NCBI GenBank assembly: GCA_032871835.1
Contig: CM065300.1
Location: forward strand, 110,109,088 to 110,173,087
Reading direction: 5' to 3'
DNA: 64,000 nt
DNA from: Dipteronia dyeriana
Lineage: Eukaryota; Streptophyta; Magnoliopsida; Sapindales; Sapindaceae
The notes beneath the pieces are model-generated. The model made no database searches. It was not told the DNA's origin and saw nothing but the letters and a program-made list of their open reading frames with translations. The position numbers and the translations under genes are program-made. This document shows positions 1-11,139 of the stretch, one piece after another; position 1 is the first letter of the stretch; each line of letters begins with the position of its first letter.

Positions 1-170
1 TTGTAGGGATGTTGATTCTACAATAGATGGATGACTTGAAGACCTAGTTTTAGGATTCTTTTTGTAATGTAGAAAAACTTTATGTTGATCCCCTTGTCTT
101 TTGTTTTGTTTTGTTTTTTGGTGAGGATGAATTGTGAGTGGTGGGTTTGTCACGAAATAACCAAAGGGGG
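1..170 (+). mobile_element. 3' internal end of a SIRE-type copia element (family A)
   Basis: Non-coding tail of a family-A Ty1/copia element. It is clearly similar to the sequence just upstream of the 3' LTR at 52654-52820, including the stretch reading GTCACGAAATA followed by the purine tract CCAAAGGGGG (161-170), the expected polypurine tract for plus-strand priming. The rest of the element lies left of the window. No reading frame is preserved. Confidence 0.75.
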
Positions 171-275
171 AATTTCGAAAAATTGGTAATTTATTGAATT
201 AAAACCTATTCACCCCCCCCCCCCCCCCCCCCCCCCCTCTCTAGGTTATAGTCACACACTGTCTAGGGAATTTCA
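171..275 (+). mobile_element. Collapsed 3' LTR of the family-A element
   Basis: Only about the last 105 bases of the roughly 1.54-kb LTR-A remain, joined directly to the polypurine tract. They match the end of the LTRs at 34148 and 54357, down to the terminal GGGAATTTCA. A run of 25 C (213-237) expands the short C tract that stands at this place in other copies. The next five bases, GAAGT, are the candidate right target-site duplication; the left one is outside the window. Confidence 0.72.
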
Positions 276-861
276 GAAGTCTTGACTTGAGTCAAGAGGA
301 CTCGGTTAGTTGAGCAAGAAGGCATCTCTTTCATTTTGTAGAGTAGAGAGGTAGATTTCTAGGTGAAATGGTCACTTGAGAGATTGTATCTTGTTATCTT
401 ACTAGTGGAAGTTGTTTGCGGATGGTTGTGGTATCAACCCCGTCGATTTCCTTTTGGAGGTTTACCACGTAAATATCTTGTGTCAATATCTCTATCCTTA
501 TCTCTTATATTTCTATATGTTTTGATATACATTTTGTGTGCTTTTACTTGTAATTGATATTCTTTTACAACAAACTTTGTATGTGTTAAAGGCTAATGAG
601 TGATAGCCTATACATAAAGTAAGTTTGTATCACAAGGTAGTTGTTATCTACATTGTCTTCAATTGACCAAGCATATCTTAATTTGATTGATTTTTCTTGT
701 GGTTGTTTAATAAATTGTGATACAAGCTATCTAGAGGGACAAACTTAAGTTTGTTTCAAGGGAGTGAAAAATGATGTACTAACCTATTACACCCCCCCCC
801 CCCCCCCCCCCCCCCCCCCTTCGAGGTTAGCTAAGGTAAATTAACCATGTTTGTATTTTCA
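276..861 (+). mobile_element. LTR-E fragment
   Basis: Right-hand part of a long copia LTR of the E type, in + orientation. It matches the reverse complement of the LTRs at 26304-28912 and 56617-59288, including the repeats built around CAAGACTT-like sequence and the end TTTGTATTTTCA. A run of 28 C lies at 792-819. Its left part is replaced by the family-A remnant, so that insertion is younger. CTTCT at 862-866 is the candidate right target duplication. Confidence 0.7.
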
Positions 862-1771
862 CTTCTCTCTTTCCCTCTCATTCAAATATCTCTTCCCTCT
901 CTCATTTTCATTCTAAGAAGAGAATTTGAAAAACCAAATGAGCATAAATTTTCTCTCAACTTTCTCATCTCCCAAACATCATATCTTTTTGTTTGAACTC
1001 GATTCAATCGATTCAAGTTGAAGATTGTTCCTCTATCAATTATCTGTAATATTCAAAAAGGTTAAGGTCATTTATTCAAGTTTGTTTGGTGGTTTTCCAT
1101 CAAAAAGGGGGTTGTCTATCAATTCTCTATCATATTGAAAATTTCTTATCATTTGATCTTCATAGTATTTCAATTACCTTGGGTTTTCTTCTTTTATATA
1201 TTTATGTTTAATGTGTATATTTTGATTAAAGTTTTAATCTCTATTTAAACTGGAATAAACATGATTAGATTCTCACATGTTGAGTTAGATTTTTCTAGAA
1301 TCTATGTTTTCACATGTTTGGGAGTTGTATTGTGCTAGCTTTTGATTTAGGACTATTTGAGCTTCATTTGATTGATTTGTACTGATAAATAGTTTCTACA
1401 TGTGTTAGGATCATTTGATAGAATACATATTGAATTAACACATTTGGTTGAGTCCTTAGAGCTATTTTGACTTTGATTGAGTATTGTGAGAAAAATATGA
1501 TCTATGTGTTTGCTAGGATTTTGATTGATAACATTTTACGATTCTAGTATATTTTGTGTTTGTTACTAAAATCTTGAATTTGTGCTTAGTGTATATGCTT
1601 TGATTTGAGTTTTAGTTTCATGAATGATTCTAGGAATTAAATGTGTTTGTGGTGTTTTCACATGTTCTAGATTTTTTCATTCACGATTAGCAACTAGACT
1701 AACTAGACTACATTTGTTTTGTGAATATTCATACATATGTCTAGTTTCCAAAGGATGTGTTGATCATCATA
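862..1771 (+). mobile_element. LTR-D fragment interrupted by LTR-E
   Basis: Diverged copy of the LTR-D/F type in + orientation. It aligns by eye with 60045-60950, sharing the pyrimidine-rich stretch after the promoter, a tract ending in CTTGGGTTTTCTTCTT, and the run to TGATCATCATA. No coding content. The homology stops near 1771. Confidence 0.65.
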
Positions 1772-2309
1772 CTTGCACAATTCAAGCTTACAATCAAATG
1801 CAACTAATTCTTATGAACATGTGATAAGAAATCTAGACTAGGTGTTCAAAGATCATTCACAAAGATATCTAGAAACCTAAACATGTCAATCAAAGCTAGA
1901 ATAACAAGTCTTTAACAAAAAGCACAAAAATTAGTGAGTGGCTACCATACCGTGCCTCATCTACAAAAACTACAAAATGATTTTTGTAGCATTTATTACC
2001 TCCTCCACAGTCACGTTGCAACAATAAAGAGAAACCAAGGGCTGGAAAAGCAAAATTGGACCAGTTCTACGAGTGGCTACCGTATCGCGCCTCCAATGCA
2101 ACAAAGGGATTCTCAATATTCAAGGCAAGGGTGACTACTGCTAACTGCCAAAAATGGCCAATGAAGAAATCAAAAGATTACTTCGCCCTAACATACCACG
2201 ATGAAGCAGGAACCAGGGCTAATCCCTAGCACGCCGGTTCTTATCCTATCTCTGATTGAGCCAAGCCTGACACGACCCCATGTTCCTACACTATCCCCAC
2301 TTTTAAATC
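1772..2309. other. Unassigned non-coding stretch
   Basis: No gene and no clear element family. Two imperfect copies of a motif starting GAGTGGCTACC lie 135 bases apart (about 1936 and 2071), in a locally less AT-rich patch. A weakly similar string occurs in the Athila-like LTR near 61236, so a decayed gypsy LTR piece is possible. AAATC at 2305-2309 is the proposed left target duplication of the large G element. Confidence 0.4.
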
Positions 2310-3620
2310 TGAAATAATACAAATACAGTTAAATTGCCATAGGCTAACCTAAAGAGGGGGTGAATAGGTTTTTACACCTTTTTCCAACCCCTTCAAACAA
2401 ACTTACGTTTGTCCCTCTAGTTAGCTTGAATAACAATACTTAAGATAATAAAGCATATGAACGATAATCAACATGTATTATCAGTCAAGCATTGTAAAGC
2501 ATGCATACACATCACTAGAGAAGGATTAAATTAAACGAAGAATAAATGATTCTTGTATTCAAAATATTGTTCAAGTAATACAAGTATACAATCTAATGTA
2601 CAAATACACAAATGTATATAATTACACATATAAAAGTATTTACATCTTTGATCAGTTGAAGTGCATGTATATCACAAATTACAACAAACTTGTTTACAAG
2701 AGAGTATAGAAATAAAGCTTGTAAAACAAGTTACAAAGTTACACATACAAATATATAAGAGAGAAGGATAGAGAAAGTTGACACACGATGTTTAGTAAAA
2801 CCTCCATAGAGGAAATATCCACGGGTTGAATACAACCATCGGGGTACTTTGATTACTGGAAAGTAGACAAGACATTCCCCAAGAGTGACCAACAAATGAC
2901 ACACTTTATCTATGGACTCTACGTCTACTCAATCCCTATTGGTAGATTGGAAATTCCTCAAAAGTGGACAACAAATGACTCATTCTCTAGTGGAGTCCAC
3001 TCTGACTCACCATTGAGAAGTTGGAAATTCCCCAAGAGTGATCAATAAATGACACACCCTATATGTGGACTCCATGCATCCCAATATCCTGAGTCTACAA
3101 AAAAAAAATCTACTTTCTATCCAAGGCACCCATGCCTCTTGAAAGTCTCTCCTTGCTTGATTATCTGGACCATCGTCCTAACCAAGACTCCTTACGTAAC
3201 TATCTAGACCACATGTTCTGGTTAAGACTTCCTGCTTAGCTATCCGGACCACATGTCATAGCTAAGACTTCATGCCTTTTACAAGAACTTCCTAAATGTG
3301 ATCAATGAATGCAAAAATGCAAACATGCACACAACATAAAATATGATGATCAATACATTCTATGAAATTAGACATATGCTTGAATAACCACAATGCAAAA
3401 CGTTATGTAGTTACTATGAATGAATGATAATCTAGATCATGTGAAAAACTAAAAACACATTTAACATCTAGAATCATTCATGAGACTAAAACTTGAAATA
3501 AAACATGAACATTTAGCACATATTCAAGGTTTTAGTAACATACACAAAAATATGCTAAACTCATGTGACAAGGTCAAATAGATTTCTAGCAAAAATCCTA
3601 GAGCATATTATATTCACAAT
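2310..3620 (-). mobile_element. 3' LTR of the outer G element, part 1 (continues 7431-7514)
   Basis: Minus-strand LTR of the D/F type. It begins on the + strand with TGAAATAATAC and carries the conserved G-tract-GTGAATAGG stretch near the LTR end. It is interrupted at 3620 by a hAT transposon and resumes at 7431. Similarity to the partner LTR ends near 7514, so the TGTTAGG end and the promoter half are missing. A degenerate array of about 42-base repeats lies near 3110-3275. Confidence 0.7.
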
Positions 3621-4202
3621 TAGGGATAGGCATTTCCCCCACGGGGCCCCATCCCCATTTGCAGGTAAATTTTGCCCCCAATTGGGGTTTTAGGGTGGGG
3701 GTGGGGGCAAATTTTGCCCCCAAAACCTAAACGGGGGTGGGGGGACCTATATATATTATTTACTTTTATATTTTATATTTTATTTCTTAAAAAAATCCTC
3801 TTAACTCTATAGTCTATTACTTATAAATTATAACTTATCTACTCTCTGTACACTAGTCACTCTCACTAAGCTAAAGGCTAAAACTAACCCATGTAGCCAC
3901 TTATGGCCAATCATGCAATCACCACTAACTAACCCATGTTCCCAACTACCACCACTAACATCTTAATGCACTAACTAACGGTACACACTAACCACAAACC
4001 ATTTATGACCTAACTCACCTAAGTCATCAAACTAAGTCTCTTTCTTATTTTCTCACTTGTAACTTTTAAGTCTGCAACCTCAATTCTCAATTTTTCTCTT
4101 TTTTCTTCACAATTTTACATTTTTACCTCACCAAAACCCATCCATCCAAGACTCCAAGTCCCTTCTCCTTCTTGTCTACCTTCGGTCGATTGGTACCACA
4201 GA

Positions 4203-4600
4203 CACACGTTGAGTCTTTTTCTTTTCATTGTTTTTTTTACTAAATCTCTTTTCTTTTACACTAACACTAAGTATCATTCTTTTTGTTGTTTTCTTTTCCA
4301 CTAACACTAAGTATCTTTATTTTTGTGGTTTTCTGTTACATTAAGTTATTTTTTTCACTAACACTAAGTCTCTTTCTTTTCTGTTGTTTTATTCTTCACT
4401 GAGTTACTGACACCAAGTCTCTTTCTTTTTATTGCTTTCTTCTTCACCGAGTCACTGAAACTAAGTCTCTTTATTTTTGTTGTTTTCTTTTTCATTAAGT
4501 CTCTTTATTTTTTTTCTTTTCACCAATACTAGTACATTGCGTCTTTCTTTTTGTTGTTTTCTTTTTCACTGACAGTCTGACACCGAGTCTTTTTTTTTTC
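4203..4600 (+). repeat. Degenerate pyrimidine-rich tandem repeat in the hAT 5' region
   Basis: Several imperfect units built from CACTAACACTAAGTCTC followed by a T-rich stretch containing TTTTTGTTGTTTTCTT. They lie just upstream of the transposase start. The unit is about 45-60 bases and varies, so the copy number is not exact. Confidence 0.6.
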
Positions 4601-4608
4601 TAGACAAA

Positions 4609-6938
4609 ATGACTTCTCAACTAGAAGATCTAGAACCTCAACAAATTGATTCAGATAATGTAGACCTTCCTGAATCTAATGTTCAATGTAGAGAACCAAA
4701 AAGAAAATTTAGATCAGTAGTTTGGTAACATTTTGTGTTAGATGATGTAAAAGAGAAAAAAAATGGCTATTTGCAACTATTGTAAAAAAACATTTTCTGC
4801 TAGCAGTGGGATAAAAAATTTACGTGACCATCTTAAAATATGTAAAATGCGGTTTGGACAAAAAGAGTTGATATCTTACTAAATCAGTTAATAGGAAAAA
4901 TGTCAAATAGTGATAGGAATGTGATGGGTAGTTCTTGCTTAACTCTAACAACTCAACATTTTGATAATGATTGTTTTAAGAGTGAGCTTGCTAGGATGAT
5001 TGTAATGCATGACTATCCTCTTAGTATGGTTGAGCATGAGGGTTTTATAGATTTTTGTTTGTCGCTCCAGCCGTTATTTAAGACTGTATCTAGGAAAACT
5101 ATTAGGGGTGACATTGTAAGGATGTATGAGGAAGAAAAGGCTAAGGTAATGAAATTGCTGACAACCATTATGGGTAAGGTTGCAATCACTTTAGATATGT
5201 GGACTGCAACAAACCAAAAGAAGGGAGGGCTATATGACTGTCATGACACACTTCATCGATGAGTCATGGCATTTACAGAATAGGCTTTTAAGGTAATAGA
5301 AACTTTTTATTTTATTTTATTATTACATATTGTGTTTTAGTCTTTCAATGGAACTTTATTATTAAATTCTAATATATTCTAAATTTATTTATTAGGTTTT
5401 TGTATGTACCATGTCCTCACACAGCTGAAAACCTTTCGAATCTATTATTTGAACTGTATGTTAGATTGGAATATTGATAGGAAGTTATCAACTTTGACGC
5501 TTGATAATTGTTCTACCATTAATTGCATGATTGATCTTTTATTGGATAAACTTGTTCCGAGTTCATTGATAATGTATGGACAGTTGTTTCACATGCGATG
5601 TACTGCGCTTATTCTGAATTTGATTGTAAAAAGTGGGTTGGAAGTCATTGATTGTGGGGTTGAAAATATTCGTGATAGTGTAGCTTTTTAGATAGCAAAA
5701 CCAAAAAGAATGGAGAAATTTAAGGAGGCTGCAAGACAATTGAATCCAGAGTATGGTAAAGGTTAGTTCTTGACTGCAAAACTCGATGGAATTCAACTTA
5801 TTTAATGCTTTGTGTTGCTTTAAATTACAAAGATGTGTTTTATCGTTTAAAACAACGTGAGTCTCAATATAGAAATTTGTCTGAAGAGAAAGATTTAGAT
5901 TTGGCCAAAGAGATGCTATGGATTGATTTTTTTTTATCATGTGACGGAAATGCTTTCCAGAACAAAATACCCCATAAGCAATCTTTTTTTTTTCTCAAAA
6001 TTTGTGAAATTAAGTTATCATTAAGGAAATGGCTTACTTTTAATTATGTTGAGATAAGCAACATGGCATCAAACATGATTTCAAAGTTTGATCAATACTG
6101 GAAAGTTGTACATGGAGTGATGGCAAGCCTTTTGGATCCAAGATTTAAATTAAAAATCCTTGAATATTTCTTTCCTCTCATTTATGGAGATGATAGAGCT
6201 TTGGAGGAGGTTGCAAATGTTCGCAAACTTTGTAAAGATATATTTAAAGATTATCAATCAAGAGTTGTGTTACAAATTTCAAATCTTGACACTAGTGGTA
6301 TTTCTAAAACAAATGATAATTTTGGAGGTGAGACGGAGTCATTAGATGCTTATTTTTCATGGAACACCGAAGCTAGTATTGTGAATGAAAAATCTGAATT
6401 TGATTCATATTTGGAAGAAAAAACATTACCTGGAACTCATGATATTGATGCTTTGTGTTGGTGGAAATCAAATGGGATTAAATATCCTATTATGTGTGAA
6501 ATTGCTAGAGATAAATTAGCTATTCCAATTTCAACGGTCGCTTCAGAGTCCTCATTTAGCATTCGTGGTACAATTGTGAGTTCATATCGTAATAGACTTC
6601 TTCCATCAACTTTGGAAGCTATAATGCACACTCAAAATTGAGTATGGGATAGACCAAGAGGTATGTAAAACATTAAATAATTGTTCATTTTATTTCCTTG
6701 TTTCATTTGTATATTATATTAACAATACTTATTAAATTTTATTTAATTGTCTCTTAGGTAATGTTGTTGATGGTGTTGGTGACATGCTTGTTGACGAGGA
6801 GAATGACATGACTGAGGTAATCAAATTTTATATTTGATTAAATAAATATTCCTTTTGAAAGTCTATATAATATAAAAATACAGTAATGCTCTTTTTGAAT
6901 TCTGTTTTCTGCAGGGATCAGATGTTGTAGATGGTTGA
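4609..6938 (+). pseudogene. hAT transposase, broken
   Basis: Would encode the cut-and-paste transposase of the surrounding element. From the ATG at 4609 there is an acidic N-terminus, then a BED-type zinc finger at about 4763-4855 (a Cys-X2-Cys pair and a later His-X3-Cys). The RNase H-like catalytic region follows with a typical TLDMWTA motif near 5193. The C-terminal hAT dimerisation region at about 6360-6641 contains the ALCWWKSN and STVASESSFS motifs. Two probable introns near the 3' end separate small exons ending in TGA at 6936. It is disabled by stops (in the N-terminal region near 4726, after 4875, and a Trp-to-TGA change at 6639-6641) and by shifts between 5260 and 5800. It cannot make a full protein. 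Confidence 0.85.
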
Positions 6939-7514
6939 ATGGAGAATGTGAAGTTGGCTTCGAATTTGACTACTTGAAAGTTGAAATTGCTTAGTTTTTT
7001 TTTGTGCCTTCTTATATTTTGGATTGATTGAAGGCTTTAAATTTGTTTAAACTTTTATATGCAAAACACTAATACTATATTACTATAATGATTTGTATTA
7101 ATTTTGAATTAAAGCAAATCAGTTATATATTTTAGATTGTATATTTTGTTAATTATTGGATTGGATATTGAAGCAGGATGAAAAAAAAAATTAGTCTGAT
7201 CAAATTCCGAATTCTAAACCCTGGATTTTGGATTGAAAATTTTTAGATTCAAAACAGGGGAAATGGGGGCCTGGGGTGGGAGCAGGGGAACCTCCCCCCA
7301 AACACCCGCATCACCAGTTCCCCCAAATGGGGTTTGGGGGTGAGGGTGGGGGGGAGGTTTTAGGAATGGGATTGTGGGTGGGGGAGGGGGGGACCCTCCA
7401 CTGCCCCATTGGGCCCCACGCCCATCTCTATTCATAATAATCAATTAAATTCAATAATAGCTCTAAGAACTCAATCAAATGTGTTACTTCAAATATGTTC
7501 AATTAACATGGATC

Positions 7515-8533
7515 AAAGATTTTCTTTTAATTGATTCTTTTCAACACATCTTTGATTTTACGTAAAAAATAAAATTACACTTCATGATGGCTTTCACCCA
7601 TCACAATGGTGTAGCCCTTTCCTACATTGGGTGGCTTCACAACCAAGGTGTGCAGCCCCTTCCATGAAGGTGCTCGTTGAGCTCTATGTAATTGCCAAAG
7701 AAAAATGGATACTAACCGTATGTCATCTTAAATATACTAGTCAAAAAACTTCAAAGTGTATCCACAACTAGCATATTAGCAAACTCAACTTACTTAACTA
7801 AACATACAAGAGAAGCAAAGTGCATTTTTTGAAAACCAAGTTTTATGGCTTATAAGCACATGATCTAATAACAATATAAAGAGATTTACTAAAGATTATT
7901 ACTTCTCAAAAGAGTAGCTTTCAAAGAATATGAAGTTTTAAAGAATATGAAGCTTATATTTTCAAAAATATGCTACTCAACAATCAAGCATATAAACATA
8001 CATCATAATTAAGATCAGTGTAAACACTATCACTAGTAGATCCTAAAAGAGCAAATGTCAATGAGAACCATAAGTATATGCCACTAGTTCTCTAATATAA
8101 CATGCTACATGACATATAACAGATAGTGAGTTAAGAGATGAAAATCCAAGTAAGCAAGCACTAGGATATAGATATACCTTTTGCAAGCTTTTTCATCAAA
8201 TGTCACACCTTTGCCCTTTTTATGAGCTCTCTTGTCTTGTTTGTCCTCATGACAACAAGTTAAAGTTGTTTCATCCTAAGACAATAAAAAGCATAGCATT
8301 TCAACTCAAAACATAGATAAAAATGACTTTCTCTAAAAGTCTTAAAAAACCAATCACCATATAAATTTCATGAATGCAACTTCTTCAAAGTGAAACAACA
8401 AATTTTGACTATCAAATCAAATGATTTGAAATATCTAAGTTCATGTCAAGACATGGAGAATCTACGCAAGATAGCTAAGTTTCTCAACATTCTTGTCACT
8501 AGTCTTAAAGCTATTCACATGTGCCAACTTACT
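7515..8533. other. Unassigned stretch between G-type LTR and gag
   Basis: No preserved gene. Similarity to the G-type LTR ends near 7514 and recognisable gag begins at 8534 on the - strand. A locally GC-richer patch at 7585-7680 has an imperfect internal repeat (CACCCATCACAATGGTGTAGCC-like, then ACATTGGGTGGC). In the orientation of the neighbouring gag this is where pol, the polypurine tract and the LTR start would be expected, but none was recognised. It may be unrelated LTR sequence or highly decayed. Confidence 0.4.
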
Positions 8534-9475
8534 CTAATGGTAAGAGCTCTCACCCTTGAACCAGTTGTTCTTGGATGCACTAACACAAACATCATCAACA
8601 TCCTTCTTGAAAACAATATTGAAACAAGAGTAAAGACATTCTATGACTTGATCAATAATTATGTCATTAATACTCTTCTTACCAATATTAGCATTACATG
8701 GATTGTCTAGTTTAACAATATTTGCTTTCTTCTTACTCCACACATTCTTATCATGCTTTGCAATCATTTCATGCTTATTAAAGTCTAAAGTCTTAGCATG
8801 CTTGAATTGAAATTCAACCTCATTATCTCTAAGTACATTCCCTAACTTGCAATGTTTTATGTATTTAAAGCATTTGGGCTTAATGTGGCCTATAGTATTG
8901 CAATAGTGACAAATGGGCATAAAAGATAAGATTGTACCTTCTGGAGTATAAATATCACTAGTAGGAGTTTGTAGAGATACCTTGTCCTTCAACTTTTTCT
9001 TGGTCTTAGATCTTCTCTTCTTTAGAGGTTTCTTGTCAATGACAACATCCATACTTGTAGGAAGTGATGCTACTATGAGCTTCTCCTCAACTACTAAATC
9101 ACTTGTTCCTCCTTAAGAATTATCAAAATTCTTAACCTTTGACATATTGATCGACTCATTAACTAGGTCCTTAATGGCACTCTTAACAATGTCGGTTTCC
9201 TCAATGTACTCATGCTCCTTCATCTTCAAAGTAGAAACAATCTCTTCCTTATCAAGGACTAGCTTCATAACTTCTCTAAGCCTCCTAAGAATATCATTCT
9301 TCTTTTCTAAAAGCCCGGTTACTAACCATGACAAACTCATTTACTTGCAAATTGATAAAATCATCCTTCTTCACAACCTCACTCAAACTATATCTCTTTG
9401 CTTTTTAAGGATCTCTATCTTAGCCAAAAGCTCAAGAGTGGTTGAATTAGATCTAGAGGTCTCTAAATGATTTGA
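8534..9475 (-). pseudogene. SIRE-type gag (family G, copy 1), 3' part
   Basis: C-terminal part of a copia Gag, the nucleocapsid region that packages element RNA. The segment 9113-9340 is a charged, likely coiled-coil stretch typical of SIRE Gag. The segment 8534-9052 holds a second CCHC-type zinc knuckle read as CHYCNTIGHIKPKCFK. The 5' part of the same gag lies at 18948-20042; a CACTA element separates the two, and the frame read up to 18948 continues from 9475. There are stops near 9380 and 9110. Nothing recognisable as pol follows. Confidence 0.75.
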
Positions 9476-10527
9476 CACTAAACAAATATAAGCTCTAATA
9501 GTAGGAGTTGAATGCTATCACAAGCCTATAATAGCATTTCTAAAAGTGCCATGTCAACCTGTGTGATTAAAAGTTTTTCACCTTTCATAGCATTTTTGTA
9601 ATGCAATCACACATGACATGTTATAACATTTAGAAAATGCTACGATGAATGCAATAATATTATATTTGATAGCACTGATAAAATGTTAAGATATCAATAA
9701 CATAATTATGATAATGTATATATAACACTAAGAGAATGCTATTGTAACCATTTGATGGCATTTATGAAACATTATTATTTAAAATATATTAAATAAAAAA
9801 ATGAATACACTTAAAAATTTTCATATAGTATTTAAATTTTATTGATGTAATTATTTATCTTTATTCATAAAACAAAGTCGCCATATAAAAATACAATTAA
9901 ATCAACACATTTCATTAATAAAACAAATCAATTGCATTATCAAATACAATGAAATACATAATCAGTTATAAAAATATTTATCAAATAATTTAACTATATA
10001 CATCTTTAAAAGAAAAAATAAATTATACAAATGTCTACACCAAATGGTTAAATATGTGTTGTAAGGAGTGTGAGATTATTCCCCAATAATTTGTTTACTA
10101 CAAAAGTCCTACAAAACAATCTAAAAAAAAAAATACACGTTCTTAGGTCATAAAAAAAATCTGAAAATTGGAATAGAGGCAAAAGGTAAAGTAACTCCCA
10201 CTACCATTTCTATAATTTAATCCCATTTGAAGAAGGTACTGTAGAAAGATAATTAAAGAAACCTTTATCGCTGACATTTGAGACAAACAAATTAATTAAA
10301 CATACCTTGATTTTAATACCCATCTACACCTGCAACCAAACCAAAAAGAAAACTATTAAAAAAATACAATTCAATTAAAATCATACAGACTTTAATATAA
10401 CACACAAATGTTAAAAAATAAATTATTGACAAAAGGGAAATATAATAAAAAATAAACAAATATAACACAAGTATAAATAAACATCAAGCACCTAGAGAAA
10501 GTCTCATTCAAACAAGCTAGTATAGTC

Positions 10528-10676
10528 TTTTTTTTTTCGAACAACCGAATTTATTGAAGGCAAAGACCCAATGCAAAGAAAAACAAGAACAAGGGCCAAC
10601 AAAGACCAAGCCACAGCAGATGCCAAGCAAACAGGGAGCAAAAGACAACAAAAGAACACCTCCTCATAGCCACTCC
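10528..10676 (-). mobile_element. 5'-truncated LINE 3' end
   Basis: Read on the - strand, this short piece ends with an AATAAATTC signal-like stretch and a 10-base A run (T run 10528-10537 on the + strand), as expected of the 3' end of an L1-type LINE. It abuts the truncated R1 LTR at 10676/10677. No coding remains. The identification rests on the tail structure alone. Confidence 0.45.
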
Positions 10677-11124
10677 AACGTTTTTGTATTCGATAGTATA
10701 CTAATATCCTTTACATCAAAAGGGTTTTTATGTACAACATCGAATCAAGGTTCACACGAGTTACAATCAAATTGATTGATAATTCACAAGTGACAGAACG
10801 TTCTTGGATTTTTCTCTTGGAGGATATTTGTAACTAACAAAGAAATGATATTTGCTTTGTCTCCATCCTCAGGAATACAATTTAAAGAAAGGGAGCCCAC
10901 ACTCCTAGGTGATTCATGTTCGTGATTGGATTGGAAGATTTTGCGGAATCAATTCGGCGCTTGTTCAATCGTCACTCGAAAAAGGTACGATACTTTTATA
11001 TATATCAATTAATCTAGGGTTAAGGTTCTCGTTGCATAAAAGGGAAAAAAAATTCTTTATACGCCAACCCTAATTTCATTTTTATCACGCTTCTGTTGCG
11101 TTTTTTAACCCGTTTTTCCCTACA
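10677..11124 (+). mobile_element. R1 5' LTR, last 448 bases only
   Basis: It starts at AACGTTTTTG, which in the full LTR corresponds to 18229 and to the matching point near 42434. It ends at CCCTACA, followed by AT and the primer site. About 1.8 kb of LTR including the promoter is missing. Confidence 0.88.
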
Positions 11125-11126
11125 AT

Positions 11127-11139
11127 TGGTATCAGTGCC
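11127..11139 (+). promoter_or_regulatory. R1 primer-binding site
   Basis: TGGTATCAGTGCC stands two bases after the LTR end. It is the plant copia primer site complementary to the 3' end of initiator tRNA-Met, with one change (AGTGCC where R2 has AGAGCC). Confidence 0.85.

Larger units (their letters stand above)
3621..7430 (+). mobile_element. hAT-superfamily DNA transposon (degenerate)
   Basis: About 3.8-kb element with short inverted ends TAGGGATAGGC (left) and TAGAGATGGGC (right, reverse complement). It is flanked by the 8-bp direct repeats TTCACAAT (3613-3620) and TTCATAAT (7431-7438), one mismatch, the duplication length made by hAT transposases. Inside is a broken transposase reading left to right with a BED zinc finger and a hAT dimerisation region. 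Both subterminal regions are unusually rich in G and C runs. It sits inside the G-type LTR and is therefore younger than it. Confidence 0.9.

Noticed and set aside
7214..7444. Proline-rich minus-strand frame
   Set aside because: It is the translation of the G-rich end of the hAT element and crosses its border.
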